Virus record (IMG/VR): IMGVR_UViG_3300020159_001932
Location: 62,001 to 126,000 of that record
Reading direction: 5' to 3' (one strand)
DNA from: a virus
Length of the DNA: 64,000 nucleotides
A program made the translations under genes and the position numbers. Every line of letters starts with the position of its first letter. Position 1 is the stretch's first letter. This document shows, piece after piece, positions 46,901 to 54,772 of this stretch. The notes under the pieces were generated by a model. That model did not search any database. It was given only the letters and a program-made list of their open reading frames with translations, and was not told where the DNA came from.

Positions 46901-49900
46901 TTTACAAGTTCTACGTATGGTCTAGTTTTTGTTGGAGCTCCTTTGGCGTACTCGTTACAGGGCGTTGTTAAAGTTAGTTCAATAAATTCTAAAATACTTA
47001 CAGAAGGTACTAGTACCTACATTAGTAGCCCCGACACGACACTGACTAACTTTGGATCTAGTATTTTTGTAGAAAGAAATACTTCTACTAAAACAGTGTT
47101 AGTTGGTGCGGACAATGCAGTATATTCCTACGTTGTAAAAGATTTGAATGGTACTATATCTGTATCCCAGCCAAACAGATTACTATCTACTTCTACATAT
47201 TCTATAAGTGGAGCCGATAATGGTTCTTATATAGCAATAGGCGGAAAGCAAAAAGTCTACATCTTTAACAAGGCGCTAAACTTAATTGATACACTAACAT
47301 CTAGGTACGCTAGTTTTGGAAAAACTGTAGCCATGTCTCAAAATGGAGACTATCTATTTGTTAGTATACCAGAAATTATAAATGTAGATGAATCTCTTGG
47401 GCAGGTACTAGTATATAAAAATATAAACGGAAAATTTATATACAATCAAACATTAGAAAATCCTGTCCAAGGATTGGGAATGACCTTTGGAAAAGCCATG
47501 GATATTACTGTCAATGCAGATACATTAGTAATATCTGCATTAGGAGTTAACCATACATTCCCTACTACCTTTGATAAAGGTACTACAATATTTGATGCCG
47601 GGGTTACAGACTTCACAGGAACAGAAGCAAACTCTGGTGCAGTATATGTGTACTGTAGAGAAAATGAACGGTTTATATTGAGCCAGGAAGTAACCGATCC
47701 GTTTGTCTCACAAAATTATGGAACTAACTACGGCACAAGCATTGTTGTTGACGACAACTCGGTTCTTGTTGGTTGTCCTTCCTTGGACAATCCAAATATT
47801 AAATCTGGGTTCTTTAAATTTGATAAAATTGATACAACAACATGTAGCCTTAAAAAAATAAGATATCAAGAAGATCAAGTTGATTTAGCCCCTGTACAAA
47901 AAATAGTTTTAATTGATACAGAAAAAGAGCAGGTTATTGACTATCTTGATGTTGTTGATCCTTTAAAAGGACGTATTGCAGGAATTGCAGAACAAGAATT
48001 AACATATAAGTTAATAAATGATCCTGCAATATATTCTATTGGCATAGCAGGTGTTAACGTAGACACCGCTAAAAACTGGATGGACGAAAAAGTTGGAGAG
48101 TTGTGGTGGGATCTAAGTACCGCAAAGTACATTTGGTATGAACAAAGCACTCTTGATTATAGAAAAAACAACTGGGGTCGATTATTCCCGGGTGCAACAA
48201 TTGATGTCTACGAATGGGTTAGAACACCGTTACTACCAACAGAATGGTCTGCTATTGCAGATACTCCAGCAGGATTAACAAGTAATGTTAGTGGACAGCC
48301 AAAATTTGCAGATAATAGTGTAATTTCAGTAAAGCAAATTTATGATAATGTAACAAATAGTTTTAGTAATGTCTATTACTATTGGGTTAAGAATAAAGTC
48401 TTAGTTCCCGATGTTGCAGGCAGAAGAATTAGTTGCTACGAGGTAGGGTCAATTATTGCTGATCCTACAGCCTATGGATTAAAATTTGCATCTATAATTT
48501 CTAAAGATGCAGTATCATTGAGTAATATAGGTTCTATTCCAGTTGATGATAAAATCAGTTTAAATATTTCTAGAAATCTATCAGTTAATAGTCTAACTCC
48601 GTTAAAACATACTGAGTGGTTATTATTGCAAGAAAACTCTGCTAATAATATGCCTCCAATGTTACTAGAAAAGAAAATGATAGACAGTATACTAGGCCAT
48701 GACAGAGATGGCAGAGTAGTGCCTGATATATTCTTAACAGACAGAACAAAGTACGGTATTGGAGTCCGACCTCAACAAACAATGTTTAAAAACAGAGTTG
48801 AGGCATTGCGAAATGTAGTTGAATTTGCAAATAGTATCTTAATCACTGAACCTATTACTGGTAATTATAGTTTTAAAAATTTAAACAAACAAGAAGAAAT
48901 TCCTGATCGCTTTACAAATGAATACGACGATGTTGTTGAAGACAACAGCATGTTAGAAGATATTAATACATCTACATTTGTCCGTGCTATCATTAATTGC
49001 ACAGTGAGTGGGTCTGGCGAAATTAGTGATGTATCTATTGCAAATCCAGGAGCAGGGTACGGTACTTTAAACCCTGTTTATAGTTCATCTGGAACATTAA
49101 TAGGTTACCAAGGACCTACCTTTACAGACTTTAATTATGATACCTTATTCGATAGCGGTACCACAACATTTAATATTGGAGGGGCTACCTCATTTTTAGG
49201 AAGTTTGCCAAGCCCATATGGAAAAGATCTAAAAATTACCACAGTGGTAAACGAGCAAGGTAGTATAATTTCTGCTAGTGTGCTTCATGCAGGCAAAGGT
49301 TACAAGTATGGATTTAAATTAATTGCTAGACCACATACAATCATAGTAGAAAGTGATGATACATACAACGGTAAGTGGACTCGCTATGAATTTGATTACA
49401 TAACATACAAGTGGAATAGAGCACATACACAAAGTTTCAATACCACATTATATTGGGACTATGTAGATTGGGTGTCAACTGAATACAATAAATTTAAAGT
49501 GTATTCTTCAGTTATAGGAAGTCCTTATGAACTATCTGAATTAGATTCAGCCGAGGGTGAATATGTTAAGATTAATAACTCCGGAGATGGTAGATACATT
49601 GTAATAGAAAAAGGACCAAACGATATTGAAGGTACTTACGGTAATGGATATAATTTAGTTTACAAAGAAAAAGGAACTGTTCAGATTAAAAATAGTATCT
49701 GGGACACATCAAATAGTAATCTCAACTGGGATAAAGGAAACACCTATGATGAAACATTATGGGACCAAACACCCGACCTTGAAATACAATATATATTTGA
49801 TGCGTTAAAGTACGATATCTTTATTAATAAACTAAAGGTAAACTGGAATTTATTATTCTTTACGTCTGTAAGATATGCATTAACCGAACAAAAGATATTG

Positions 49901-52897
49901 GATTGGGCATTTAAAACTTCTTTTATTACAGTTGTAAACAATGCAGGAAACCTAGGACAGCCTCCTGTTTATAAGATTCAAGATAGTATTCACTATGAAA
50001 ATTATATCAATGAGGTCAAGCCATACCATACACAAGTTAGAAATTTTGTAACAAATCACTCTATACTCGAACCTAGTAACACTGAAGTCAGCGAACTTGA
50101 TAGGACTGCTTCGATTAAATTAAAATTTGACAGAATTACATCTGTACAAGAAACTGAAGATTTTGTTGTTAATGATTTGTTTGTTGCAAGTGGTGTTGAT
50201 AACGAATTCATATTAAGTTGGGTTCCTGATGCTAACAAATTAAAAATTACTGTTAAGATTGACAAGATTCGTGTGTTGAGTAGCAAATACACCATTGTTT
50301 ATTATTCAGAACCTTTTAACGGATATAATAAAAAGTTTGCAAAATTAGTATTTTTAGATGAACTTCCTATAGATGCAAATAAAGTTATATCTATTGAATA
50401 TAAGAAAAGTGCTGAAGTATTAAATGCAACAGACCGAGTATTAAGTTATTATACCGCTACTAGTGGAATGGTAGGACTCGATCTAGGGATGTTAATGTAC
50501 GGTATTGATTACCCCGGTCCTCGTATAGGGGGACAGTACGAGGGCATTGGATTTACTACTCCTTATGGTGGTACATACCCGTCAAGCTACATTTCTGCTG
50601 GAACTTGGACCAATGGAATATTAAGTACGGCACTTGGTATCAATCCTGAAGAAAGAATAATTGATGGTGGCATTGGATTCTTGTCTCCTTCATCTGGGTT
50701 TGCTCCAGAAGAAGTTGTTCCTGGATTTGCTATTGATAGCCTAGGAATTAGTGTATATACACAAGGTCCTGCTCCAGCCCCAACGGTATACAGTGAAAAC
50801 TTTTCACTAACCAGCGGCAACGGTCTTTTAAGATATCCACTTCCTATATTGCCTCCTACTATAGCAAGCATGACTGTTATTTTTAATGGTGTTTACTTTA
50901 ACTATACCGAAGGATTATTGAACCCTGGAACGTCTGTGTATTCTATAGATTGGGAAAATCTAGAATTATTAGTTCCTGATCAAGATGTCAGCGGAGATGT
51001 GGGATACACTATCATTGGTGTTGGCGGCAGCGAAACTAATGTAGGATTAATTGACTATGAAGTTAATTATACATCTAATACTTCTACAGCAGTAGTAGAG
51101 AGTTTTATTGCTTACAATGTTGTGCAAGACGCCTTTGTATCTGTTAATGGAACAGCAATAACTACATCTACTTCAGTTTATTATGATTTGACATATGACA
51201 ATGTAACTGGAAAAGCTGTTGTAACGGTTCGTAATCTTACCAATTATCAAAATGCAATACAGGTATGGTTCTTTGGAGAAACAAAGGATCTGTTTAATAA
51301 AGTAAGAGATCAAAGTTTTGTTTACAACGGATCTACAACTACATTTACTTTGTTGTATCCTCCTGAAATTGAAGGGCCTGATTCAACTCATGTAATAGTT
51401 GATTTGATTTCTAATGGTGTCTCGAGAAGGTTATTACCGTCTGACGACAATTTGCCTGGAATATACGATTACATTGTAACGGATAATCAAATAACAATTT
51501 ACCCGTCAGCTAGCTTAACTGTCAATGATACAATTAAAGTAATTACATTTTCAAACCATGATAGCATGGCTATTCGTGTAGATAAATTTGTAGGAGTTCC
51601 TAATAGACGATTTGTCTTAGACCGTCCTGTTTTAAATGACAAATACATTTGGGTAACTATAAACAAGTTTAACGGAATTGGAGTACCACCGACTACAGTT
51701 GGATTAATTAACGGAATAGATTTTACTTTATTTGAAGATGATATAACCGTTCAACTTGGTGATGATTGGCCAGTAACAGTTGACGACATTGTTGAAATAA
51801 GAACAATGGTTGCTCCTACACATCCTACTAATATTCTCGGATATAGAATTTTTAATGATATGTTAGGTGGAACTACATTTACAAGATTAAGTCTTGAAAA
51901 TTCTACAAAACTAACACAAATTCTTCTTGCATCAGATGCAGAAATACATGTCGAAGATGCAAGTGTGTTTACTCCTCCGACTGTTCTTTCTAATATTCCC
52001 GGCGTTGCTCTTATCGACGGCGAAAGAATTGAGTTTTTTGAAATTGATGGAAATATTTTAAAACAACTAACACGCGGTACTATGGGTACAGGACCTGCTG
52101 ATTATGTTAATGCTGGTACACGAGTTTTTGATCAAGGTACAGAGCAAATTATTCCTAGTCCAGAAAATACGTTTATTCAAAATACGTTTACCAACACACT
52201 AACAAATGTGTATCCAATTAGTTTAGTAGATCTTGAAATTACATTCCCTGACTCCGATGACCTTGTTAGATGCGATGGAATACAGTTCTCCAGTGATGAA
52301 AGTATTTCATTGATTGATCAAGTTGAAGTGTATTATGGCGGTTACCAATTAAGAAAATCAGGAAAATACTTCCTTGATACATCTGTTTCATATGACGGTA
52401 TTGATGTAAATTCAATAGTTAATAGTGTAAGTACAGTAGATGATTTAGCAACATATGCACCTAATGTAGGAGATGCATTCTTAGTTACCTCAACAAATAA
52501 AGTATGGGTCTACACAGGAACAAGATCTGTTTCAACCTCAACAATAGGATGGATTTATTCTGGTGTAACATATCTTCCACCAGAATTTTCAATTACTACT
52601 TCTAGTGGAACTAACCTATTAGTATTAAATACTGCAACAATTGATATTGTAGATGGTATTCAAGTTACACTAATAAAGAAAGATACAACAGTTGAAGACT
52701 CTTGGAATACAGTTATTTCCACAGGAACAACATTATCATTAATTGATAGTACAACACCGGTTGCTGAATTCTTAAAAACTTCGCCAACAATATTACCAAA
52801 AGAATATTTTAATCAAAGTCAAGATAACGTTCTTAGAAATGAATCTGGACAACCGTTGCTCGATGAAGCAAGTAAAATTTTAACAGGAAATTTTTAA
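40976..52897 (+). CDS. Giant 3973-aa baseplate/tail protein with beta-propeller-like region
   Basis: A single 11.9-kb frame. The N-terminus (TLLPEFLRTERNSKFLSSTI; DQLIQPPQLERINGYVGS) and a later KPYHTQVRNF motif (about residue 3010) resemble large structural proteins found after gp6 in aquatic T4-like phages. Residues ~1900-2290 show repeated VxVGAP...GxVxVY units, as in FG-GAP/integrin-alpha beta-propellers. Other parts are Tyr/Trp/Asn-rich beta sequence, with a PGAGYG motif near 2690. Position after gp6 suggests it fills the gp7/gp8-gp10 place at the baseplate rim. No signal peptide or enzyme motif is seen. Confidence 0.6.
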   Translation: MATNKINSVTLLPEFLRTERNSKFLSSTIDQLIQPPQLERINGYVGSTQTPTYNSTADIYLSNGTPYQLDPALILRDNLNNITDTQGYDDLINEISVKGGYTNNLDRLFRSEVLSYNPHIDWDKLVNYQNYFWVPEGPELIDIVSGTSTVINQVSATVEVLTPTGTTSTILSNGMLVCFNSPSDPEEFYDKTFYVEGVGSSIKLVPFKPLLVSESFLNTYPDGWDSHEFDNFPFDNDREIPIIPEYVTINRASNDSNSWSRYNRWVHKDVIRLSAQINGRAPTYISKARAQRPIVEFVPNIKLLNFGSIGIEPVDIFDKEIEDISTINNSTSTIYLDGIELEEGHRIIFSVAEDPAVVGKIYEVKFVNVGSTRRLTLIPSYDTTPPTDATVVVLLGVENNGTEWWYNGIEWVYGQQRISINQAPLFDLYDVEENSYGNKDFYLSDFAGNKIFSYAIGTGTPDPYLGFPIKYKNSTVIGGIVFENNLSTDSIVLSQLGESTYTILSNVGYVKIGNEFKNAWVNAVEYPIPVLSSTATGFTNYYEEPLSLTNNPLNGVISEFTISELTDHVDSMVKRMQSEIAYDPLTNKLRDQADYTKYGIKLISNINPISFAQMFVGKKEHSVVDSIIKSANKYNKFKLSFLNGLNSVTEQLTPAAAVDEILLNLNKSTTGQAPYYYSDMLPYGTAEVNKVWTVTNPTNVLFPLLSEFDLTTLSTTSVLVYLNGLQLIHGIDYVFNKIESTVELLVELSIDDVVLVKEFQDTTACYVPPTPTKLGLYPKYIPSIYYDDTYASGSVKVIQGHDGSITLAYNDYRDAIILELEKRIFNNIKSEYRPELLDINSVIPGIFRETEYNIHEVNGILESDFVRWSTEYVIDYADNQYFDPDDSRTWNFAETYNSFLDEKLFGSWRLIFKQFYDTDRPHTHPWEMIGYSIKPDWWEGTYGQAPYTSSNVVWADMEMGYDTNSDTINDKYARPGLSNVLPVDSFGNLIDPTVLISGITDSNKRRPWQVGDLGPAETAWRRSSYYPFAVQRLLALTKPASYSSLMFDVSRVKKNISNQWVYGNDETFLKFKNLYINGENNNLTSGYSVFVSETGEQRSVDYLKTLRQDLSYASYNLFFKVGGFIDKDSIQVIIDAYAPSSTSPGAILPTQNYQLRLNSGNPIKSIGITGLIIQKVNNEYVIKGYDTQHPFFTCLTPIRNLNTTSFTVGGETESYVVWEESGTRGATGLSAQDTISASAAPTGNFYQKGQNVFYGNNFYKVTVAHRAGSSFNPAYFQLLPKIPTIGGVTVQTAASFNKTETLIPYGVSYSNVQDVYDLIIGYGQWLTKQGFIFDDYNEDLESVMDWSMTAKEFLYWTTQNWASGSIITLSPFADRLVYKSTDSVVNNVFDEFYDYSILRADGTPFPKESLSISRLDGTCLISTFPNTDGIYNARLNLVRKEHAIIFDNETIFGDTVYNVETGDRQRRIKLVGFRTAGWNGDYFSPGFVYDTAIVKEWERYQSYNAGSTVRFGGNYYSALKNVPGSDKFEFTKWNLLRNKPTSGLLPNFDYKIKQFEDFYSTDSDNFDEAQQQLSQHLVGYTPRVYFNNVFSDPIAQFKFYQGYIKDKGSNLAISKLSKASLETLKGDISYNEEWAFRVGNFGSFPTYEEIEFPLVEGTFRENPQIIHFVNSVPNNSENTLLNYVVPSNLTISPNNYNSENTFLTTSTDLKLLLHSGYVRIDDVTATAYNENSLLDIANSNQLKDGNTIWLGFKEDGGWDVFRYTYVPAAIIGVYVSAPVEDITFTTQYPHGLSIGELIGVNQFNEQVNGIYRVKAIPSAKQFTVASMLSSIENAPLESPGQLFVFSSVRFSDFDVLPSDKVINRLPYGTKFWVDATEAHGWEVYQKTDNYNSTSYFNAGLPLAPGLGKSISKRKGSDIVVVGAPNNYRGTQYGVVWVYDKTETGELKPVVRYRLGGEFSDQLTGFGNVIVYDDFTFTSSTYGLVFVGAPLAYSLQGVVKVSSINSKILTEGTSTYISSPDTTLTNFGSSIFVERNTSTKTVLVGADNAVYSYVVKDLNGTISVSQPNRLLSTSTYSISGADNGSYIAIGGKQKVYIFNKALNLIDTLTSRYASFGKTVAMSQNGDYLFVSIPEIINVDESLGQVLVYKNINGKFIYNQTLENPVQGLGMTFGKAMDITVNADTLVISALGVNHTFPTTFDKGTTIFDAGVTDFTGTEANSGAVYVYCRENERFILSQEVTDPFVSQNYGTNYGTSIVVDDNSVLVGCPSLDNPNIKSGFFKFDKIDTTTCSLKKIRYQEDQVDLAPVQKIVLIDTEKEQVIDYLDVVDPLKGRIAGIAEQELTYKLINDPAIYSIGIAGVNVDTAKNWMDEKVGELWWDLSTAKYIWYEQSTLDYRKNNWGRLFPGATIDVYEWVRTPLLPTEWSAIADTPAGLTSNVSGQPKFADNSVISVKQIYDNVTNSFSNVYYYWVKNKVLVPDVAGRRISCYEVGSIIADPTAYGLKFASIISKDAVSLSNIGSIPVDDKISLNISRNLSVNSLTPLKHTEWLLLQENSANNMPPMLLEKKMIDSILGHDRDGRVVPDIFLTDRTKYGIGVRPQQTMFKNRVEALRNVVEFANSILITEPITGNYSFKNLNKQEEIPDRFTNEYDDVVEDNSMLEDINTSTFVRAIINCTVSGSGEISDVSIANPGAGYGTLNPVYSSSGTLIGYQGPTFTDFNYDTLFDSGTTTFNIGGATSFLGSLPSPYGKDLKITTVVNEQGSIISASVLHAGKGYKYGFKLIARPHTIIVESDDTYNGKWTRYEFDYITYKWNRAHTQSFNTTLYWDYVDWVSTEYNKFKVYSSVIGSPYELSELDSAEGEYVKINNSGDGRYIVIEKGPNDIEGTYGNGYNLVYKEKGTVQIKNSIWDTSNSNLNWDKGNTYDETLWDQTPDLEIQYIFDALKYDIFINKLKVNWNLLFFTSVRYALTEQKILDWAFKTSFITVVNNAGNLGQPPVYKIQDSIHYENYINEVKPYHTQVRNFVTNHSILEPSNTEVSELDRTASIKLKFDRITSVQETEDFVVNDLFVASGVDNEFILSWVPDANKLKITVKIDKIRVLSSKYTIVYYSEPFNGYNKKFAKLVFLDELPIDANKVISIEYKKSAEVLNATDRVLSYYTATSGMVGLDLGMLMYGIDYPGPRIGGQYEGIGFTTPYGGTYPSSYISAGTWTNGILSTALGINPEERIIDGGIGFLSPSSGFAPEEVVPGFAIDSLGISVYTQGPAPAPTVYSENFSLTSGNGLLRYPLPILPPTIASMTVIFNGVYFNYTEGLLNPGTSVYSIDWENLELLVPDQDVSGDVGYTIIGVGGSETNVGLIDYEVNYTSNTSTAVVESFIAYNVVQDAFVSVNGTAITTSTSVYYDLTYDNVTGKAVVTVRNLTNYQNAIQVWFFGETKDLFNKVRDQSFVYNGSTTTFTLLYPPEIEGPDSTHVIVDLISNGVSRRLLPSDDNLPGIYDYIVTDNQITIYPSASLTVNDTIKVITFSNHDSMAIRVDKFVGVPNRRFVLDRPVLNDKYIWVTINKFNGIGVPPTTVGLINGIDFTLFEDDITVQLGDDWPVTVDDIVEIRTMVAPTHPTNILGYRIFNDMLGGTTFTRLSLENSTKLTQILLASDAEIHVEDASVFTPPTVLSNIPGVALIDGERIEFFEIDGNILKQLTRGTMGTGPADYVNAGTRVFDQGTEQIIPSPENTFIQNTFTNTLTNVYPISLVDLEITFPDSDDLVRCDGIQFSSDESISLIDQVEVYYGGYQLRKSGKYFLDTSVSYDGIDVNSIVNSVSTVDDLATYAPNVGDAFLVTSTNKVWVYTGTRSVSTSTIGWIYSGVTYLPPEFSITTSSGTNLLVLNTATIDIVDGIQVTLIKKDTTVEDSWNTVISTGTTLSLIDSTTPVAEFLKTSPTILPKEYFNQSQDNVLRNESGQPLLDEASKILTGNF

Positions 52898-52899
52898 AA

Positions 52900-54108
52900 A
52901 TGCCAAACATTAATTTAGTAGCCCAGGTATCAACCGCAACTGATCAAAATTCTTATTTTATTATGTCCGATAACGGATTGGTAAGAAGATTTAGATATGA
53001 TTATCTTAAAGAACAGATAACCGCTACAATTCCTGGAGCCAACAGAACAAATCAAAATTTATTTACTACAAGTTCTGTGAGGTTTAATAGTGTTTCTTTA
53101 TCAGACGCCGCTGCGACTGCTTCTGAAAATGAATTTTCATTTACCACTGATTTTTATCATACTGGAAATACAGCCATACAGTTAAATGACGGAATAGGTT
53201 CAATAAGATTTGGAGGGTTCGACGGCAGTGCTCAAACAATACGAGGTAGAAATATATCTCCCTGGGCACTAACCGCAGTTGCTGCTGAAAACTGGAACTA
53301 CTCAGGAAACGTTACAACAAATGCTGGTGTGTCTTGGTACATTCATCAACAGCCTGTTGGCATAAGACTTACCTCAACAAGCAGGCAACGGTTAATACAA
53401 TCGACGTCGTTACCATCATCAATTTCGTCTATCCCGCCAATTTTTCAATTATCATTGGGATCTATTGCTGTATTACCTACTAGTACATTAACAGCCTCTA
53501 ACGGAACTCCTATTACTGGATATGCTCCTGGAAGAACAGACTTAAATTTTGTTAACGCTAAAGTGCATCAATACGGAATTCCTACAACTTCACCGGATCC
53601 AGCAAACGTTACCTTACTTGGAACTAATGTCTATATCTTTGAAACTGCTAGAAACAGCACATACTCAGGTCTTAGAGATGCAATTAAAAACGATGATGTA
53701 ATTGGTCAATTTCAATTTAGGGCCATAACAAGCGATAATTCTACAACTTCAACTGGAGCATTAACAGGGTTAATAACTGTTCGTGCAACTGAAGACTTTA
53801 CAAATATAGCGCATGGGTCAGAGATATCTCTAAGCACTCAACCTCAACAAGGATATCTTGGACCAACCGATCGTCTAAGATTGTCATCAACATCAAATGT
53901 GTATGTTAGTGAGTTACATTCTTTTAGAAACAACAGCCAAGACCTTAAAATGACAATTGACGACTCTTCTATAAAAGTATTTGAAAATTTAACATTTGCA
54001 GATAATAGTGTTCAGACCGGCGCAAGTATAAGCCTTGTAGATTTAAAAACTTTAGTGGCAGACAGCACAAGTTTTGGAGATTTCCAAGCCAGAATAGCCG
54101 CTTTGTAA
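52900..54108 (+). CDS. Tail fibre / baseplate appendage protein
   Basis: A 402-residue protein starting MPNINLVAQVSTATDQN, two bases after the giant gene. The body is Ser/Thr/Asn-rich beta sequence, with no Cys. The C-terminus (MTIDDSSIKVFENLTFADNS) ends in a predicted helix DLKTLVADSTSFGDFQARIA, a plausible trimerisation element. Position between baseplate and fibre genes supports an appendage or fibre-connector role; the family is not recognised. Confidence 0.5.
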   Translation: MPNINLVAQVSTATDQNSYFIMSDNGLVRRFRYDYLKEQITATIPGANRTNQNLFTTSSVRFNSVSLSDAAATASENEFSFTTDFYHTGNTAIQLNDGIGSIRFGGFDGSAQTIRGRNISPWALTAVAAENWNYSGNVTTNAGVSWYIHQQPVGIRLTSTSRQRLIQSTSLPSSISSIPPIFQLSLGSIAVLPTSTLTASNGTPITGYAPGRTDLNFVNAKVHQYGIPTTSPDPANVTLLGTNVYIFETARNSTYSGLRDAIKNDDVIGQFQFRAITSDNSTTSTGALTGLITVRATEDFTNIAHGSEISLSTQPQQGYLGPTDRLRLSSTSNVYVSELHSFRNNSQDLKMTIDDSSIKVFENLTFADNSVQTGASISLVDLKTLVADSTSFGDFQARIAAL

Positions 54109-54112
54109 TAGG

Positions 54113-54120
54113 TATAAATA
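54113..54120 (+). promoter_or_regulatory. T4-type late promoter TATAAATA
   Basis: Exact consensus 19 nt before the ATG at 54140, in the 31-nt gap between two structural genes. It provides an internal late start for the fibre genes. Confidence 0.75.
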
Positions 54121-54139
54121 GCATATTGGAACATAAAAA

Positions 54140-54760
54140 ATGAATAGTCAACCTTTTAATAACTTAACCGACAGTGAAAGATTTGCTGTTAAAGGACATA
54201 TTAAAATATATGATCCAACTACCAACGAAATTTTTATTGATAAGCCTAATGCAATTCACTATGAAAATTTTAGTCTTGCAATGGCCAGAAGTTTAAGTAA
54301 CCAAGGGTTTGGTACTATTTCTGAAATGTGCTTTGGAAATGGCGGAACACGAGTCGATGATACAGGAATTATCACCTATCTAACTCCTAACACCGTTGAT
54401 TCTTCCGCAAGTTTATACAATCAAACATACATTAAGTCTATTGATGCCAATAGACCCGGGGATATACTTCCTGATAGAAATAATATGGAAGTTAGGCATG
54501 TTGCAGGTGCTTATTACTCTGACATATTAGTAACATGTTTATTAGATTTTGGAGAACCTAGCGGACAGGAAGCGTTTGATAATGAAACAACATCCAACGG
54601 AACATTTGTTTTTGATGAACTAGGATTAAGAGCATATAGTCCTGACGGCCCGGGGCTTGGTCCTTTGTTAACTCATGTAATTTTTCATCCTGTTCAAAAA
54701 TCATTGAATAGAATGATACAAATAGACTATACGGTACGTGTACAGAGTCTTTCAAGTTAA
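54140..54760 (+). CDS. Virion structural protein, unknown role
   Basis: A 206-residue protein with a KGHIKIYDPTTNEIFIDKPN opening segment, an NYxxMA-type YENFSLAMARSLSNQ helix and a beta-rich rest. It has its own late promoter and stands just before the two fibre genes, so a fibre-base or assembly role is likely. No catalytic motif is visible. Confidence 0.5.
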   Translation: MNSQPFNNLTDSERFAVKGHIKIYDPTTNEIFIDKPNAIHYENFSLAMARSLSNQGFGTISEMCFGNGGTRVDDTGIITYLTPNTVDSSASLYNQTYIKSIDANRPGDILPDRNNMEVRHVAGAYYSDILVTCLLDFGEPSGQEAFDNETTSNGTFVFDELGLRAYSPDGPGLGPLLTHVIFHPVQKSLNRMIQIDYTVRVQSLSS

Positions 54761-54772
54761 AGGGTGTAACCG

